DNA of 64,000 nucleotides, taken from contig DIXT01000033.1 in the NCBI GenBank assembly GCA_002436085.1, positions 16,363 through 80,362 of the forward strand, read 5' to 3'. Position 1 is the stretch's first letter. Each line of letters opens with the position of its first letter. A program made the position numbers and the translations under genes. The notes beneath the pieces are model-generated. The model was not told the DNA's origin, made no database searches, and saw nothing but the letters and a program-made list of their open reading frames with translations. Source of the DNA: Anaerolineaceae bacterium UBA6073. Lineage in GTDB: Bacteria; Chloroflexota; Anaerolineae; Anaerolineales; Anaerolineaceae. Positions 52,504-61,508 of this stretch are shown here, one piece after another.

Positions 52504-52504
52504 G

Positions 52505-52849
52505 ATGGCAAAAGGATTCAATGCTGGACCATCCGCCAGACAGGGCGGGAACATGATGGCGCAAATCGCCAAATTACAGGAACAAATGGCTGCCGCGCAG
52601 GCTGAGATTGCCGAAGCGCAAGTGACGGAGACTGCTGGCGGCGGCGCGGTGTCTGTTACGATGACAGGCGACCAGAGATGCACGGCTGTCAGTATCGAGG
52701 AAGATGTGTTGAAAGACGCCGACGCGGAGATGCTGCAGGACTTGCTGCTGGCAGCGATAAACAAGGCGCTGGACAGTACCCGCGCGCTCTCCGAAGAAAA
52801 GATGGCGCCTTTTGCCAACCTGTTGGGCGGCATGGGAATGGGACGCTAA
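52505..52849 (+). CDS. ybaB: YbaB/EbfC family nucleoid-associated protein
   Basis: A 114-residue protein starting one base after the dnaX stop. IAKLQEQMAAAQAEIAEAQV, then VSVTMTGDQRCTAVSIEED and LQDLLLAAINKAL match YbaB/EbfC. Members bind DNA as dimers and are usually found between dnaX and recR, exactly as here. The name is firm from the context and the pattern. A Gly/Met-rich tail (LLGGMGMGR) ends the protein, as in many members. Confidence 0.93.
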   Translation: MAKGFNAGPSARQGGNMMAQIAKLQEQMAAAQAEIAEAQVTETAGGGAVSVTMTGDQRCTAVSIEEDVLKDADAEMLQDLLLAAINKALDSTRALSEEKMAPFANLLGGMGMGR

Positions 52850-52855
52850 GCCCTT

Positions 52856-53464
52856 ATGCGTGCTTTGCCCGATTCGGTTCAGAACCTGATTGACGCGTTT
52901 GCCCGGCTGCCGGGAATTGGCCCCAAGACCGCCTCCCGCCTGGCTTTTTACCTGCTGAAGGCACCGGACGAAAGCTCGCTTCAGCTGGCGGAGGCACTGG
53001 AGCAGCTCAAGTCTCAAACGCAGCACTGCCGGACATGCTTTAACGTCACCAGCGCGGGGCAGGAGCAATGCGAAATCTGCGCCTCGACAAACCGGGACGA
53101 AAGCATCCTATGCGTGGTGGAAGAGCCGCTGGACGTGCTTGCGATTGAACGCACCGGGGCTTTTAATGGCAAGTACCACGTGCTGCTGGGGGTGCTGTCC
53201 CCGATCGAGGGCATTGGACCGGATCAGATAAAGATTTTTCCGCTGCTGGAGCGTTTGAAGGATGGGAAAGTGCGCGAGGTGATTATCGCTACCAACCCCA
53301 GCATGGAAGGGGACGCGACCGCCCTGTATTTGCAGCAGCGCATCCTGCCGCTGGGGATCAAGGTCAGCCGTTTGGCGCGCGGGCTACCGGTCGGGGGGGA
53401 TATTGAGTACGCCGACCAGAATACTTTGCTGCGGGCGCTGGCTGGAAGACAAAGCATGGAGTAA
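52856..53464 (+). CDS. recR: Recombination protein RecR
   Basis: A 202-residue RecR. An HhH-like N-terminus (FARLPGIGPKTASRLAFYLL), a C4 zinc finger (CRTCFN ... CEIC, residues ~57-76) and a Toprim domain (VVEEPLDVLAIERTGAFNGKYHVLLG) are seen; VGGDIEYADQNTLLRAL is the typical end. It acts with RecF and RecO to load RecA at gaps. It starts 6 bases after ybaB and ends in a strong terminator. Confidence 0.96.
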   Translation: MRALPDSVQNLIDAFARLPGIGPKTASRLAFYLLKAPDESSLQLAEALEQLKSQTQHCRTCFNVTSAGQEQCEICASTNRDESILCVVEEPLDVLAIERTGAFNGKYHVLLGVLSPIEGIGPDQIKIFPLLERLKDGKVREVIIATNPSMEGDATALYLQQRILPLGIKVSRLARGLPVGGDIEYADQNTLLRALAGRQSME

Positions 53465-53481
53465 TCGCTTGTTGTGACTTG

Positions 53482-53509
53482 ACCGCGGAGCTTGCTCCGC
53501 GGTTTTTTG
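53482..53509 (+). terminator. Terminator of the dnaX-ybaB-recR operon
   Basis: Stem ACCGCGGAG / CTCCGCGGT (9 bp) with loop CTTG followed by TTTTTG, 18 bases after the recR stop. Confidence 0.85.
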
Positions 53510-53654
53510 TTGTTGTGGAAAGTATGTGATTGCAAAGAGGTTTGGAGGTATACCGCTATTGATTGAGACTTGCTATTGGTCTGGTTTTTATATTGTCTCC
53601 CGGGAGCGAAGAATCGCCATGGATGTAAACAACCGGCCTTGTGAGAATCACTGG

Positions 53655-53725
53655 TAGGGGCGAAGCATCCTTTGGACGTTGCTTTGCTTGGTATGGTGGT
53701 CTATGGAGGGATGCTTCGCCCTTAC
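53655..53725. repeat. Element E hairpin copy
   Basis: GTAGGGGCGAAGCATCC near 53655 and GGATGCTTCGCCCTTAC near 53710 are near-perfect inverted arms, the same family as in the 26-kb and 30-kb fields. Confidence 0.7.
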
Positions 53726-53794
53726 GGGCGCCACCCAGCACTGTTTATTGTAGGTCAGGCTGCGCTCTTCGGTCAGATAATACCTGAGAATAAA

Positions 53795-55065
53795 AGACCC
53801 TCATCCGCCCTGCGGGCACCTTCCCCCACGGGGAAGGTAAAAGACGCTCCTTCGGGTTGCGAGCAGAGCCTTTTCAGCTTCCCCTGGGGGTCGCTTGCGT
53901 GCCGAAGGCTAAGCTGACGAGCGCAGCGAGACTGATGAGGGTAATAAAAGACCCTCATCCGCCCTGCGGGCACCTTCCCCCACGGGGAAGGTAAAAGGCA
54001 CCCATTCGTCCTGCGGGCACCTTCCCCCTCGGAGAAGGTAAAAGGCGCTCCTTCGGGTTGCGGGCAAATTGTTTTCAGCTTCCCCTGGGGCTGCTTGCGT
54101 GCCGTAGGCTAAGCTGGCGAGCGCTGCGAGACTGATGAGTGAGATAAAAGATCCTCATCCGCCCTGCGGGCACCTTCTCCCTAGAGAAGGTAAAAGGCAC
54201 TCCTTCGCCCTGCGGGCACCTTCTCCCCGGAGAAGGTAAAAGGCATTTCTTCGCCCTGCGGGCACCTTCCCCCACGGGAAAGGTAAAAGGCGCTCCTTCG
54301 GGTTGCGGGCAGAGCATTTTCAGCTTCCCCCGGGGGCTGTTTGCGTGCCGTAGGCTAAGCTGGCGAGCGCAGCGAGACTGATGAGTGAGATAAAAGACCC
54401 TCATCCGCCCTGCGGGCACCTTCTCCCCGGAGAAGGTAAAAGGCGCTCCTTCGGGTTGCGGGCAGAGCATTTTCAGCTTCCCCTGGGGGTCGCTTGCGTG
54501 CCGAAGGCTAAGCTGGCGAGCGCAGCGAGACTGATGAGGGTAATAAAAGACCCTCATCCGCCCTGCGGGCACCTTCCCCCACGGGGAAGGTAAAAGGCAT
54601 TTCTTCGCCCTGCGGGCACCTTCCCCCACGGGAAAGGTAAAAGGCGCTCCTTCGGGTTGCGGGCAGAGCATTTTCAGCTTCCCCCGGGGGCTGTTTGCGT
54701 GCCGTAGGCTAAGCTGGCGAGCGCAGCGAGACTGATGAGTGCGATAAAAGACCCTCATCCGCCCTGCGGGCACCTTCTCCCCGGAGAAGGTAAAAGGCGC
54801 TCCTTCGGGTTGCGGGCAGAGCATTTTCAGCTTCCCCTGGGGGTCGCTTGCGTGCCGAAGGCTAAGCTGGCGAGCGCAGCGAGACTGATGAGGGTAATAA
54901 AAGACCCTCATCCGCCCTGCGGGCACCTTCCCCCACGGGGAAGGTAAAAGGCGCTCATTCGCCCTGCGGGCACCTTCTCCCCGGAGAAGGTAAAAGGCAC
55001 TTCTTCGTCCTGCGGGCACCTTCTCCCCGGAGAAGGTAAAAGGCGCTCATTCGGGTTGCGGGCAA
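53795..55065. repeat. Densest repeat field, D and F elements with hairpins, upstream of alaS
   Basis: This field consists almost entirely of D elements (CTCATCCGCCCTGCGGGC followed by an ACCTT...AAGGT hairpin, then AAAAGGC) and F elements (CTTGCGTGCCGAAGGCTAAG C, ending GATGAGGGT or GATGAGTG). The hairpin stem changes between copies but stays paired: ACCTTCCCC/GGGGAAGGT in some, ACCTTCTCC/GGAGAAGGT in others. A 354-bp segment is duplicated in tandem (separate entry). The long open frame on the minus strand (54075-55019) is repeat translation, not a gene. Confidence 0.85.
54232..54939. repeat. 354-bp direct tandem duplication
   Basis: Positions 54232-54585 and 54586-54939 are direct copies offset by 354 bases. 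By eye they differ at one base (54388 A versus 54742 C). The next 354-bp offset matches only for about 14 bases, so there are two copies. Confidence 0.85.
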
Positions 55066-55191
55066 ATTGTTACACCGATTATGCGGCAACGTATCTTTGC
55101 ATGGTTACATTATTTATGAGCCATCGTTCTTTTGTAAAGTTACATTAATATTGAGGCAATGCGCGCAACGTCTCTGCCGGCCGAAATACAG

Positions 55192-55197
55192 TATAAT
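55192..55197 (+). promoter_or_regulatory. TATAAT -10-like hexamer upstream of alaS
   Basis: TATAAT lies 35 bases before ATG 55232 in an AT-rich patch; no good -35 is present at 17 bases, so this is only a candidate. No T-box leader was recognised. Confidence 0.3.
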
Positions 55198-55231
55198 TTT
55201 TAGTCTGTAAATCCTTCATTGGGAGTTCTCT

Positions 55232-57961
55232 ATGCCTTTAACCGGTAATCAAATTCGGCAATCCTTCATCGACTTTTTTGCGGCGCGCGGACACACCCAC
55301 GTCCCCAGCGCTTCGCTCGTCCCCGGCGGAGATTCCACACTGCTCTTCACGAACGCGGGCATGGTGCAGTTCAAAGACGTCTTTTTGGGCACGGACAGCC
55401 GACCCTACACCCGCGCGGTTGACTCGCAGAAGTGCATGCGCGTCTCCGGAAAGCACAACGACCTTGACCAGGTTGGTCGGGACGATACCCACCACACTTT
55501 CTTTGAAATGCTTGGGAATTGGTCTTTTGGGGATTACTACAAAAAAGAAGCGCTTTCCTGGTCCTGGGAGCTGCTGACGGAAGTCTGGGGCCTGGACAAG
55601 AGCCGCCTGTGGGCGACGACTTTTAAGGACGAATACGGTCAGATTCCGGACGACGACGAAGCCGCGCAAATCTGGTTGAGCCAGCCGGGTTTTGACCCCA
55701 CGCATTTGGTTTTCTCCGGGCGCAAGGATAACTTCTGGGAGATGGCGGAGACTGGTCCCTGCGGTCCCTGCAGTGAAATCCACTATGATTTCGGCCCGGA
55801 AGCCTGCACGCGCAAGGATGACCCCCTGCACGTCTGCGACGTCAACGCGGGCTGCGGGCGCTGGACGGAAATCTGGAACAACGTTTTCATCCAATACAAC
55901 CGCCTATCCCCGACCGAACTGGCGCCGCTGCCCAAAAAGCACGTGGATACCGGCATGGGTTTTGAACGCATTGTCTCCATTATCCAGGGTGTGCGCGGCA
56001 ACTACGCGACCGATTTGCTCTCTCCGCTGCTGGATGAAGTCCAGCGGCTGACCGGGCAGACTGACGCTCAGCGCATTGAAAATCTCACGCCCTACCGCGT
56101 CATCGCCGACCATGTGCGCGCGGCATCCTTCCTGATTGCTGACGGTGTCATCCCGGGCAACCTCGGGCGCAACTATATCTGCCGGATGATTATCCGCCGC
56201 GCGGCACGCTTTGCGCGCAAATTGAACCTGACCGAACCATTCATGGCGAAAGTTGCCGCGCGCGTCGTCAGCATTTACCAGGATGCGTACCCCGAAGTGA
56301 AACGCAGCGAGAGCCTCATCATGGACACTCTGACGCGCGAGGAGCAGCGCTTTGCCGAAACGCTCGACGCGGGCTTTGCCGAGCTCAGCCGCTTGATTGC
56401 CGGCATGCGCTCCCGCGGAGAAAGCGAACTGAGCGGCAAGGCAGCTTTTGACCTGTACGCGACGCTGGGCTTTCCGCTGGAAATCACGCGCGACATCCTC
56501 GGTGAGGAAGGCTTGGGCGTGGATGAAAGCGGCTTCTTTGAGAGCATGGAAGCGCACCGCGTTGCCAGCGGGGCGGGCAAGGCTTTCGGCGACATGGGCG
56601 GACGCGATGCGGAAAATTACCAGCGCGTTTTGCAGGAACTGATTGAGAAACACGCGCTGGGCGAGTCCGGCAGCGCTTACGACCCGTATGACCGTTACGT
56701 GGTTCCCTCCACTGTGCTGGCGCTCTTTCAGAACGCGCAGCCTGTGCAGCAAGTCCAGGCGGGTGACGAGGTAGAAGTCCTGCTTGGGGATACCAGCTTT
56801 TACATCGAATCCGGCGGACAGGTCTCGGATACGGGCAAAATCACGTCCGACCCGGCCGGCGCCTGGGAAATCGAGGTCTCGGAAGTGCGCAAGCCTGCCG
56901 CAGGCGTGATTGTACACGTCGGGCATGTGGTCTTCGGGCTGCCCACGGTGGGCGATATAGCCGCCGCGCGTGTGGACGTCCAGCGCCGGAAAGCCACCAT
57001 GCGCAACCACACCGCCACGCATTTATTACACGCCGAACTGCGCAAAGTGCTCAGCGACCAGGTGCGTCAGGCAGGTTCGCTGGTCGCGCCGGACAGGCTG
57101 CGCTTTGACTTCAACTACCCCAGCGCGATCAGCCACGAGCAGCTTCTGCGCATCGAAAGGGGTGTAAACGAAGCTATCCTTGGCGAGTACGACCTGAACA
57201 TCACGGTCAAACCGCTGGAAAAAGCCATCAACGAAGGCGCGATGGCGCTTTTCGGCGAGAAATACGGTCAGGAAGTCCGAACCATTAAAATTGGAGACGA
57301 GGAAGCTATTTCCTACGAACTGTGCGGCGGCACACATGTACACAATACCAGCGAAATCGGGTTGTTCCTGATTACAGGCGAGAGCAGCGTGGCTGCCGGC
57401 ATCCGCCGCATTGAAGCAGTAACCGGCCAAGCGGCTTATGCTTATGCGCGGGAACGCATGAATCTGCTGCAGGAAGCCGCGCAGAGTGTGGGAGCCTCAC
57501 CCGCGGAATTGTCGGCCAGGCTGAACGCACTGCAAGCCGAGCTTGTAAAATCCGAAAAACGGATTGAGCAGTTGAGCGCGCAAATCGCGCAGGAAGCCTT
57601 CAACCGCCAGCTGGACCAGGTGCAGCTCATCTCCGGCGTGCCGGTCCTGACCGCGCTGGTGCCGGGGGCTGGCGCGGAAATGCTGCGCGGCCTGGCGGAT
57701 CAGTTCCGGCAGCGCTACCCCTCGGGGGTGGTCGCGCTGGCGTCCGTGCTGGACGACAAACCGCTGATTATCGCAGCCGTTACGCCTGACCTGATTAAAC
57801 GCGGTTTGAAAGCCGGCGACCTGGTCAAGCGCGCCGCGGCGGTGGTTGGCGGAGGCGGCGGCGGCAAACCCGAACTGGCGCAGGCCGGCGGGAAAGACCC
57901 GTCCAAAATCTCGGAAGCGCTGGATCAGGCGCCTGCTTACGTCGCGGAAACCTTAAAGTAA
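55232..57961 (+). CDS. alaS: Alanine-tRNA ligase
   Basis: A 909-residue AlaRS, slightly longer than the usual 870-880. The class II catalytic core contains FFAARGHTHVPSASLVPGGD, LLFTNAGMVQFKDVFLG and ETGPCGPCSEIHYDFG. The editing domain has HTATHLLH (~592) and CGGTH (~696) zinc/water ligands. The C-Ala domain ends with GGGGGGKPELAQAGG. It charges tRNA-Ala and edits mischarged Gly/Ser. ATG 55232 follows GGGAG. mutS lies 9 bases downstream, so the genes are co-transcribed. Confidence 0.97.
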   Translation: MPLTGNQIRQSFIDFFAARGHTHVPSASLVPGGDSTLLFTNAGMVQFKDVFLGTDSRPYTRAVDSQKCMRVSGKHNDLDQVGRDDTHHTFFEMLGNWSFGDYYKKEALSWSWELLTEVWGLDKSRLWATTFKDEYGQIPDDDEAAQIWLSQPGFDPTHLVFSGRKDNFWEMAETGPCGPCSEIHYDFGPEACTRKDDPLHVCDVNAGCGRWTEIWNNVFIQYNRLSPTELAPLPKKHVDTGMGFERIVSIIQGVRGNYATDLLSPLLDEVQRLTGQTDAQRIENLTPYRVIADHVRAASFLIADGVIPGNLGRNYICRMIIRRAARFARKLNLTEPFMAKVAARVVSIYQDAYPEVKRSESLIMDTLTREEQRFAETLDAGFAELSRLIAGMRSRGESELSGKAAFDLYATLGFPLEITRDILGEEGLGVDESGFFESMEAHRVASGAGKAFGDMGGRDAENYQRVLQELIEKHALGESGSAYDPYDRYVVPSTVLALFQNAQPVQQVQAGDEVEVLLGDTSFYIESGGQVSDTGKITSDPAGAWEIEVSEVRKPAAGVIVHVGHVVFGLPTVGDIAAARVDVQRRKATMRNHTATHLLHAELRKVLSDQVRQAGSLVAPDRLRFDFNYPSAISHEQLLRIERGVNEAILGEYDLNITVKPLEKAINEGAMALFGEKYGQEVRTIKIGDEEAISYELCGGTHVHNTSEIGLFLITGESSVAAGIRRIEAVTGQAAYAYARERMNLLQEAAQSVGASPAELSARLNALQAELVKSEKRIEQLSAQIAQEAFNRQLDQVQLISGVPVLTALVPGAGAEMLRGLADQFRQRYPSGVVALASVLDDKPLIIAAVTPDLIKRGLKAGDLVKRAAAVVGGGGGGKPELAQAGGKDPSKISEALDQAPAYVAETLK

Positions 57962-57970
57962 AGGCTGAGC

Positions 57971-60538
57971 ATGCCGCAAGATATCACCCCCCTGAGGCAG
58001 CAGTACCTGGATATCAAAAAACAGTATCCGGATGCCATCCTGTTCTTCAGGTTGGGTGATTTTTACGAGACCTTCGACGACGACGCGCGCAAAGCTTCGG
58101 AAGCGCTGGATATCGTCCTGACCTCCCGACCGGTAGCAAAAGGCGTGCGGGTGCCCATGGCGGGCATCCCTTTTCACGCCGCGGATAATTACCTCGGGCG
58201 CTTGATTGAAAAAGGTTACCGGGTTGCCATCGCGGAGCAGGTGGGCGATCAGCCGGATAAAGGCTTGTTCACGCGCGAGGTCGTCCGGGTGGTGACGCCC
58301 GGAACTGTGGTGGAACCGGGGTTGCTCAGCGCTGGCAGGAATAACTACCTGGCGGCGGTCTGTCTGCAAGAAAACCACGCGGGTATTGCCTATTTGGATA
58401 TTAGCACCGGAGAATTCACCGGAACACAACTGGAGCTGGAGGAAGGCCTGGGCGCGGTACGCGCGGAACTTGTCCGTATTAACCCGGCCGAAACCTTGCG
58501 TTCCGAAGCGCAGGAATTGCCCGAAGGATTGGCGGGCTCGGTCACGCCTGTCCCGGGCTGGTACTTTGAACCCGGGCGTGCGGAGGAACTCCTGAAAGGG
58601 GTTTTTGGGGTCAGCAGCCTGGATGGTTTTGGCCTGAAAAATCTGCCGCTTACCACGCGGGCGGCTGGGGCTTTGCTGAAATACCTGCAGGAAACGCACA
58701 AAGACGCGCTCCTGAGCCTAAAAAGCTTTGGCACCTACAGCCTGGGCGACTTTATGGTGCTGGACGCGGAGACGCGCCGCAATCTGGAACTAACCGAGAC
58801 CTTGCGGGAAAACAGAAGCGAAGGGTCCCTGTTGTGGGTGCTGGACCAGACCAAGACCGCGATGGGGAAGCGCATGCTGCGCCAATGGGTCAACAAACCG
58901 CTGCTGAACCTTGCGGCAATCACTGCCCGGCTGGATTTGGTCGAGACGTTTTACCGGGACGGCGTGCTGCGCAACGAAATCGTGCACTTGCTCCATGAAT
59001 TTCACGACATGGAGCGGCTGGTCAACCGCGCGTGCTCCAACAGCATCCGCCCGCCGGAGTTGGTGAGCCTGCGCGAGGATTTGCGGCTGCTGCCCAAACT
59101 GCGCGCGCTCCTGCCGCCTGAGCCAGCGCTCGCGGCAATCTTGATGGAATTGCACGAACACCCGGATGTGCTGTCGCTGTTGGACGAAGCCGTCGCGGAT
59201 GATCCGCCCGCCACGCTCGCGAATGTTGGCATCATCAAACCCGGCTTCTCCGCCGAGCTGGACGCGATTGTCTCGTCGTCCCAGCACGCGCGCGAGTGGA
59301 TTGGCAGCCTGGAAGGCGAGGAACGCAAACGCACCGGCATCAAGACCTTGCGGGTGGGTTTTAACAAGGTGTTTGGCTATTACATAGAAATCAGCCGCGG
59401 CAGCGCGGAGAACGCGCCCGCAGATTACCTGCGCAAGCAAACGCTGGTAAATGCCGAACGCTTTATCACCCCGGAGCTCAAGGAATATGAATCTTTGGTG
59501 CTGAACGCGGAGACGCAGATCCACGAGGTGGAACTGCGCGTCTTTCGTTCGGTGTGCCAGCGCGTGGCAGATTCTGCGGCGCTGCTGCTGGAAACTGCCA
59601 GAGCTCTGGCCCGCCTGGACTGCGTACTTTCATTGGCTGCTGCCGCCGCCCTGAACAATTACGTTCGCCCGATTGTGCGCGCGGAAAAGAGCCTGAAAAT
59701 CATCGCCGGACGGCACCCGGTGGTGGAGCGGCTGCGCACAGGCGAGCGCTTCATCGCCAACGACGCGGTATTTGAGGAGGGTGAGATCGTGCGGGTCATC
59801 ACCGGCCCGAACATGAGCGGTAAATCCACCTTTCTGCGCCAGGTCGTATTGATTGCCTTAATGGCACAGCTGGGCAGTTTCGTGCCAGCGGAGAGCGCGG
59901 AGATAGGGTTGGTTGACCGCATTTTCACGCGCATCGGCGCGCAGGACGCGATCCATGCCGGTCAATCCACCTTTATGGTGGAAATGATCGAAGCCGCCAA
60001 CATCCTGAACAACGCCACCCCACGCAGCCTGTTGATATTGGATGAAATCGGGCGCGGCACCAGCACCTACGACGGACTCTCCATTGCCTGGGCAATCATT
60101 GAGTACCTGCACAGCCATCCCAAGCTGAAACCCTTCACCTTGTTCGCGACGCATTACCATGAGCTAACCGAGCTGGCAGACATGCTGCCGGGCGTGCGAA
60201 ACTACAACGTGGCGGTGACCGAGTCCGAGGGTAGGGTGGTGTTTCTGCACAAGATTGTGCCTGGTGGGGCGGACCGCTCTTACGGTATTCATGTGGCGCA
60301 ATTGGCCGGGCTGCCGGGTCCGGTAATACAGCGTGCGAATGAGATCCTCAGGCAGCTTGAAGCCACGTCCGGGAAGACCATTCCGGACCAGGTGCCGGAC
60401 TCGTCGCAGCTGCGTCTGTTCCCAGAAAATAACCCTCTGATCGATGCCTTCAAGAAGGTGGACCTGAACTCGCTTTCCCCGATACAGGCGTTGAACCTGC
60501 TGTACGAGTGGCGCAGGAATTTTTTCCCTGAGGAGTAA
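57971..60538 (+). CDS. mutS: DNA mismatch repair protein MutS
   Basis: An 855-residue MutS. FFRLGDFYETFDDDA contains the mismatch-binding Phe-x-Glu region. Walker A is TGPNMSGKST (~611), with LDEIGRGTSTYDGLS (Walker B) and ATHYHELTELAD later. The C-terminus SPIQALNLLYEWRRNFFPE E matches the family end, so the gene is full length. It recognises base mismatches and recruits MutL (not in the window). A second copy of its 3' end lies downstream at 61007-61060. Confidence 0.97.
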   Translation: MPQDITPLRQQYLDIKKQYPDAILFFRLGDFYETFDDDARKASEALDIVLTSRPVAKGVRVPMAGIPFHAADNYLGRLIEKGYRVAIAEQVGDQPDKGLFTREVVRVVTPGTVVEPGLLSAGRNNYLAAVCLQENHAGIAYLDISTGEFTGTQLELEEGLGAVRAELVRINPAETLRSEAQELPEGLAGSVTPVPGWYFEPGRAEELLKGVFGVSSLDGFGLKNLPLTTRAAGALLKYLQETHKDALLSLKSFGTYSLGDFMVLDAETRRNLELTETLRENRSEGSLLWVLDQTKTAMGKRMLRQWVNKPLLNLAAITARLDLVETFYRDGVLRNEIVHLLHEFHDMERLVNRACSNSIRPPELVSLREDLRLLPKLRALLPPEPALAAILMELHEHPDVLSLLDEAVADDPPATLANVGIIKPGFSAELDAIVSSSQHAREWIGSLEGEERKRTGIKTLRVGFNKVFGYYIEISRGSAENAPADYLRKQTLVNAERFITPELKEYESLVLNAETQIHEVELRVFRSVCQRVADSAALLLETARALARLDCVLSLAAAAALNNYVRPIVRAEKSLKIIAGRHPVVERLRTGERFIANDAVFEEGEIVRVITGPNMSGKSTFLRQVVLIALMAQLGSFVPAESAEIGLVDRIFTRIGAQDAIHAGQSTFMVEMIEAANILNNATPRSLLILDEIGRGTSTYDGLSIAWAIIEYLHSHPKLKPFTLFATHYHELTELADMLPGVRNYNVAVTESEGRVVFLHKIVPGGADRSYGIHVAQLAGLPGPVIQRANEILRQLEATSGKTIPDQVPDSSQLRLFPENNPLIDAFKKVDLNSLSPIQALNLLYEWRRNFFPEE

Positions 60539-61508
60539 GGTAGTATTTTTGAGGGGATTTTTGCGTACTGCTTTTTAATGTCTCTGCGAGCCCCCGCCTT
60601 AGGAATAACGTGTAGCTACGAAAAAAAGTAAGGGGGCGCGCCTGGCTGCCCTTCAAGTCCGTATGGGACAGGGTAATATGCATATGGGAGCGAAACCGAA
60701 AGGGTTGTTTCACCCCTGAAAGGTAGACATAGTGCCTATGCAGCATAAAGAAAAATGCAGATTGCCACGCCGTTTTGCCTGGCAAATGTGTGTGATTTTC
60801 AGCAACGCATAGCGGCAAAACAGCTCGCAAAGACAAACTCTCCGTCACGAGACCCTTTGCCAGTGGGCTTCGTTGCTGCTTTGTTTTGCCGATCGGCAAA
60901 GGGTCGTGGCAGTCCGCATTTTGGATTGTCTTAGGATATTCTTGGTGGGTGACGGTTTGAACCCTAATGGAGTGTGGACCGACACCTACCAAAGCACCAC
61001 AAAACTCAAGCGCTGAACCTGCTGTACGAGTGGCGCAGGAATTTTTTCCCGGAAGAGTAAGTTTTTTGGGAGGGAACATCTGAATGCCACTTCTCAAGGG
61101 CGCTGACCGTTTTTCTCCCGGTCGCTCCGGGACCCAATCTTCCCATCACAGCGCAGCTAGCGTCGCGGGCACAGAAACCTTTTGCTATCAAACACACGGT
61201 TGTTTCCAGGATGCCTGTTGGCACAGGGTTGCGGCAGTCTGGTTTCGTTCGGCAGTAGAACGTTCCTGGACAGGTGACAGTAAAAACCGGACTGGACGCT
61301 GGATCGACGACCAACCCAGTATCTCAATACAAAAGCTCGGAAAGATGTAAAGGCAGATTGCCACGCCGTTTTGCCTTGTAGACTTGGTACTAAACATTCA
61401 GCCGGTAAGGCAAAACGCCTCGCAAAGACGCGTTATTGGAATACTGCTTTTGCTTCCCAAGTTAGTGACAAAAACTCAATGTGTATAAATCAATGATTGG
61501 GGGAAATG
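60539..61508. repeat. Repeat-rich gap between mutS and fmt
   Basis: No intact gene was recognised in 970 bases. Repeats of the 40-kb family occur near 60840-60930 (GAGACCCTTTGCC ... GGCAAAGGGTCGTGGCAGT). A GGCAGATTGCC / GCAAAGACG type element lies near 61350-61435, sharing its arms with the 17-kb array. The mutS tail copy sits between them (separate entry). Confidence 0.65.
61007..61060 (+). pseudogene. Second copy of the mutS 3' end
   Basis: These bases encode QALNLLYEWRRNFFPEE and a stop, identical in protein to the end of mutS (60485-60538). The four base differences (CAG/CAA, TTG/CTG, CCT/CCG, GAG/GAA) are all synonymous. Upstream of 61007 the frame is open for only a few codons (back to a stop near 60965) and shows no clear further similarity. 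It is a fragment left by duplication or by recombination with a diverged mutS allele. Confidence 0.8.

Noticed and set aside
54075..55019. 314-codon open frame on the minus strand
   Set aside because: Lies wholly in D/F repeats; the peptide is a repeating pattern without start-site support.
55066..55231. T-box leader before alaS
   Set aside because: No T-box consensus or specifier stem was recognised in the 165-base leader.
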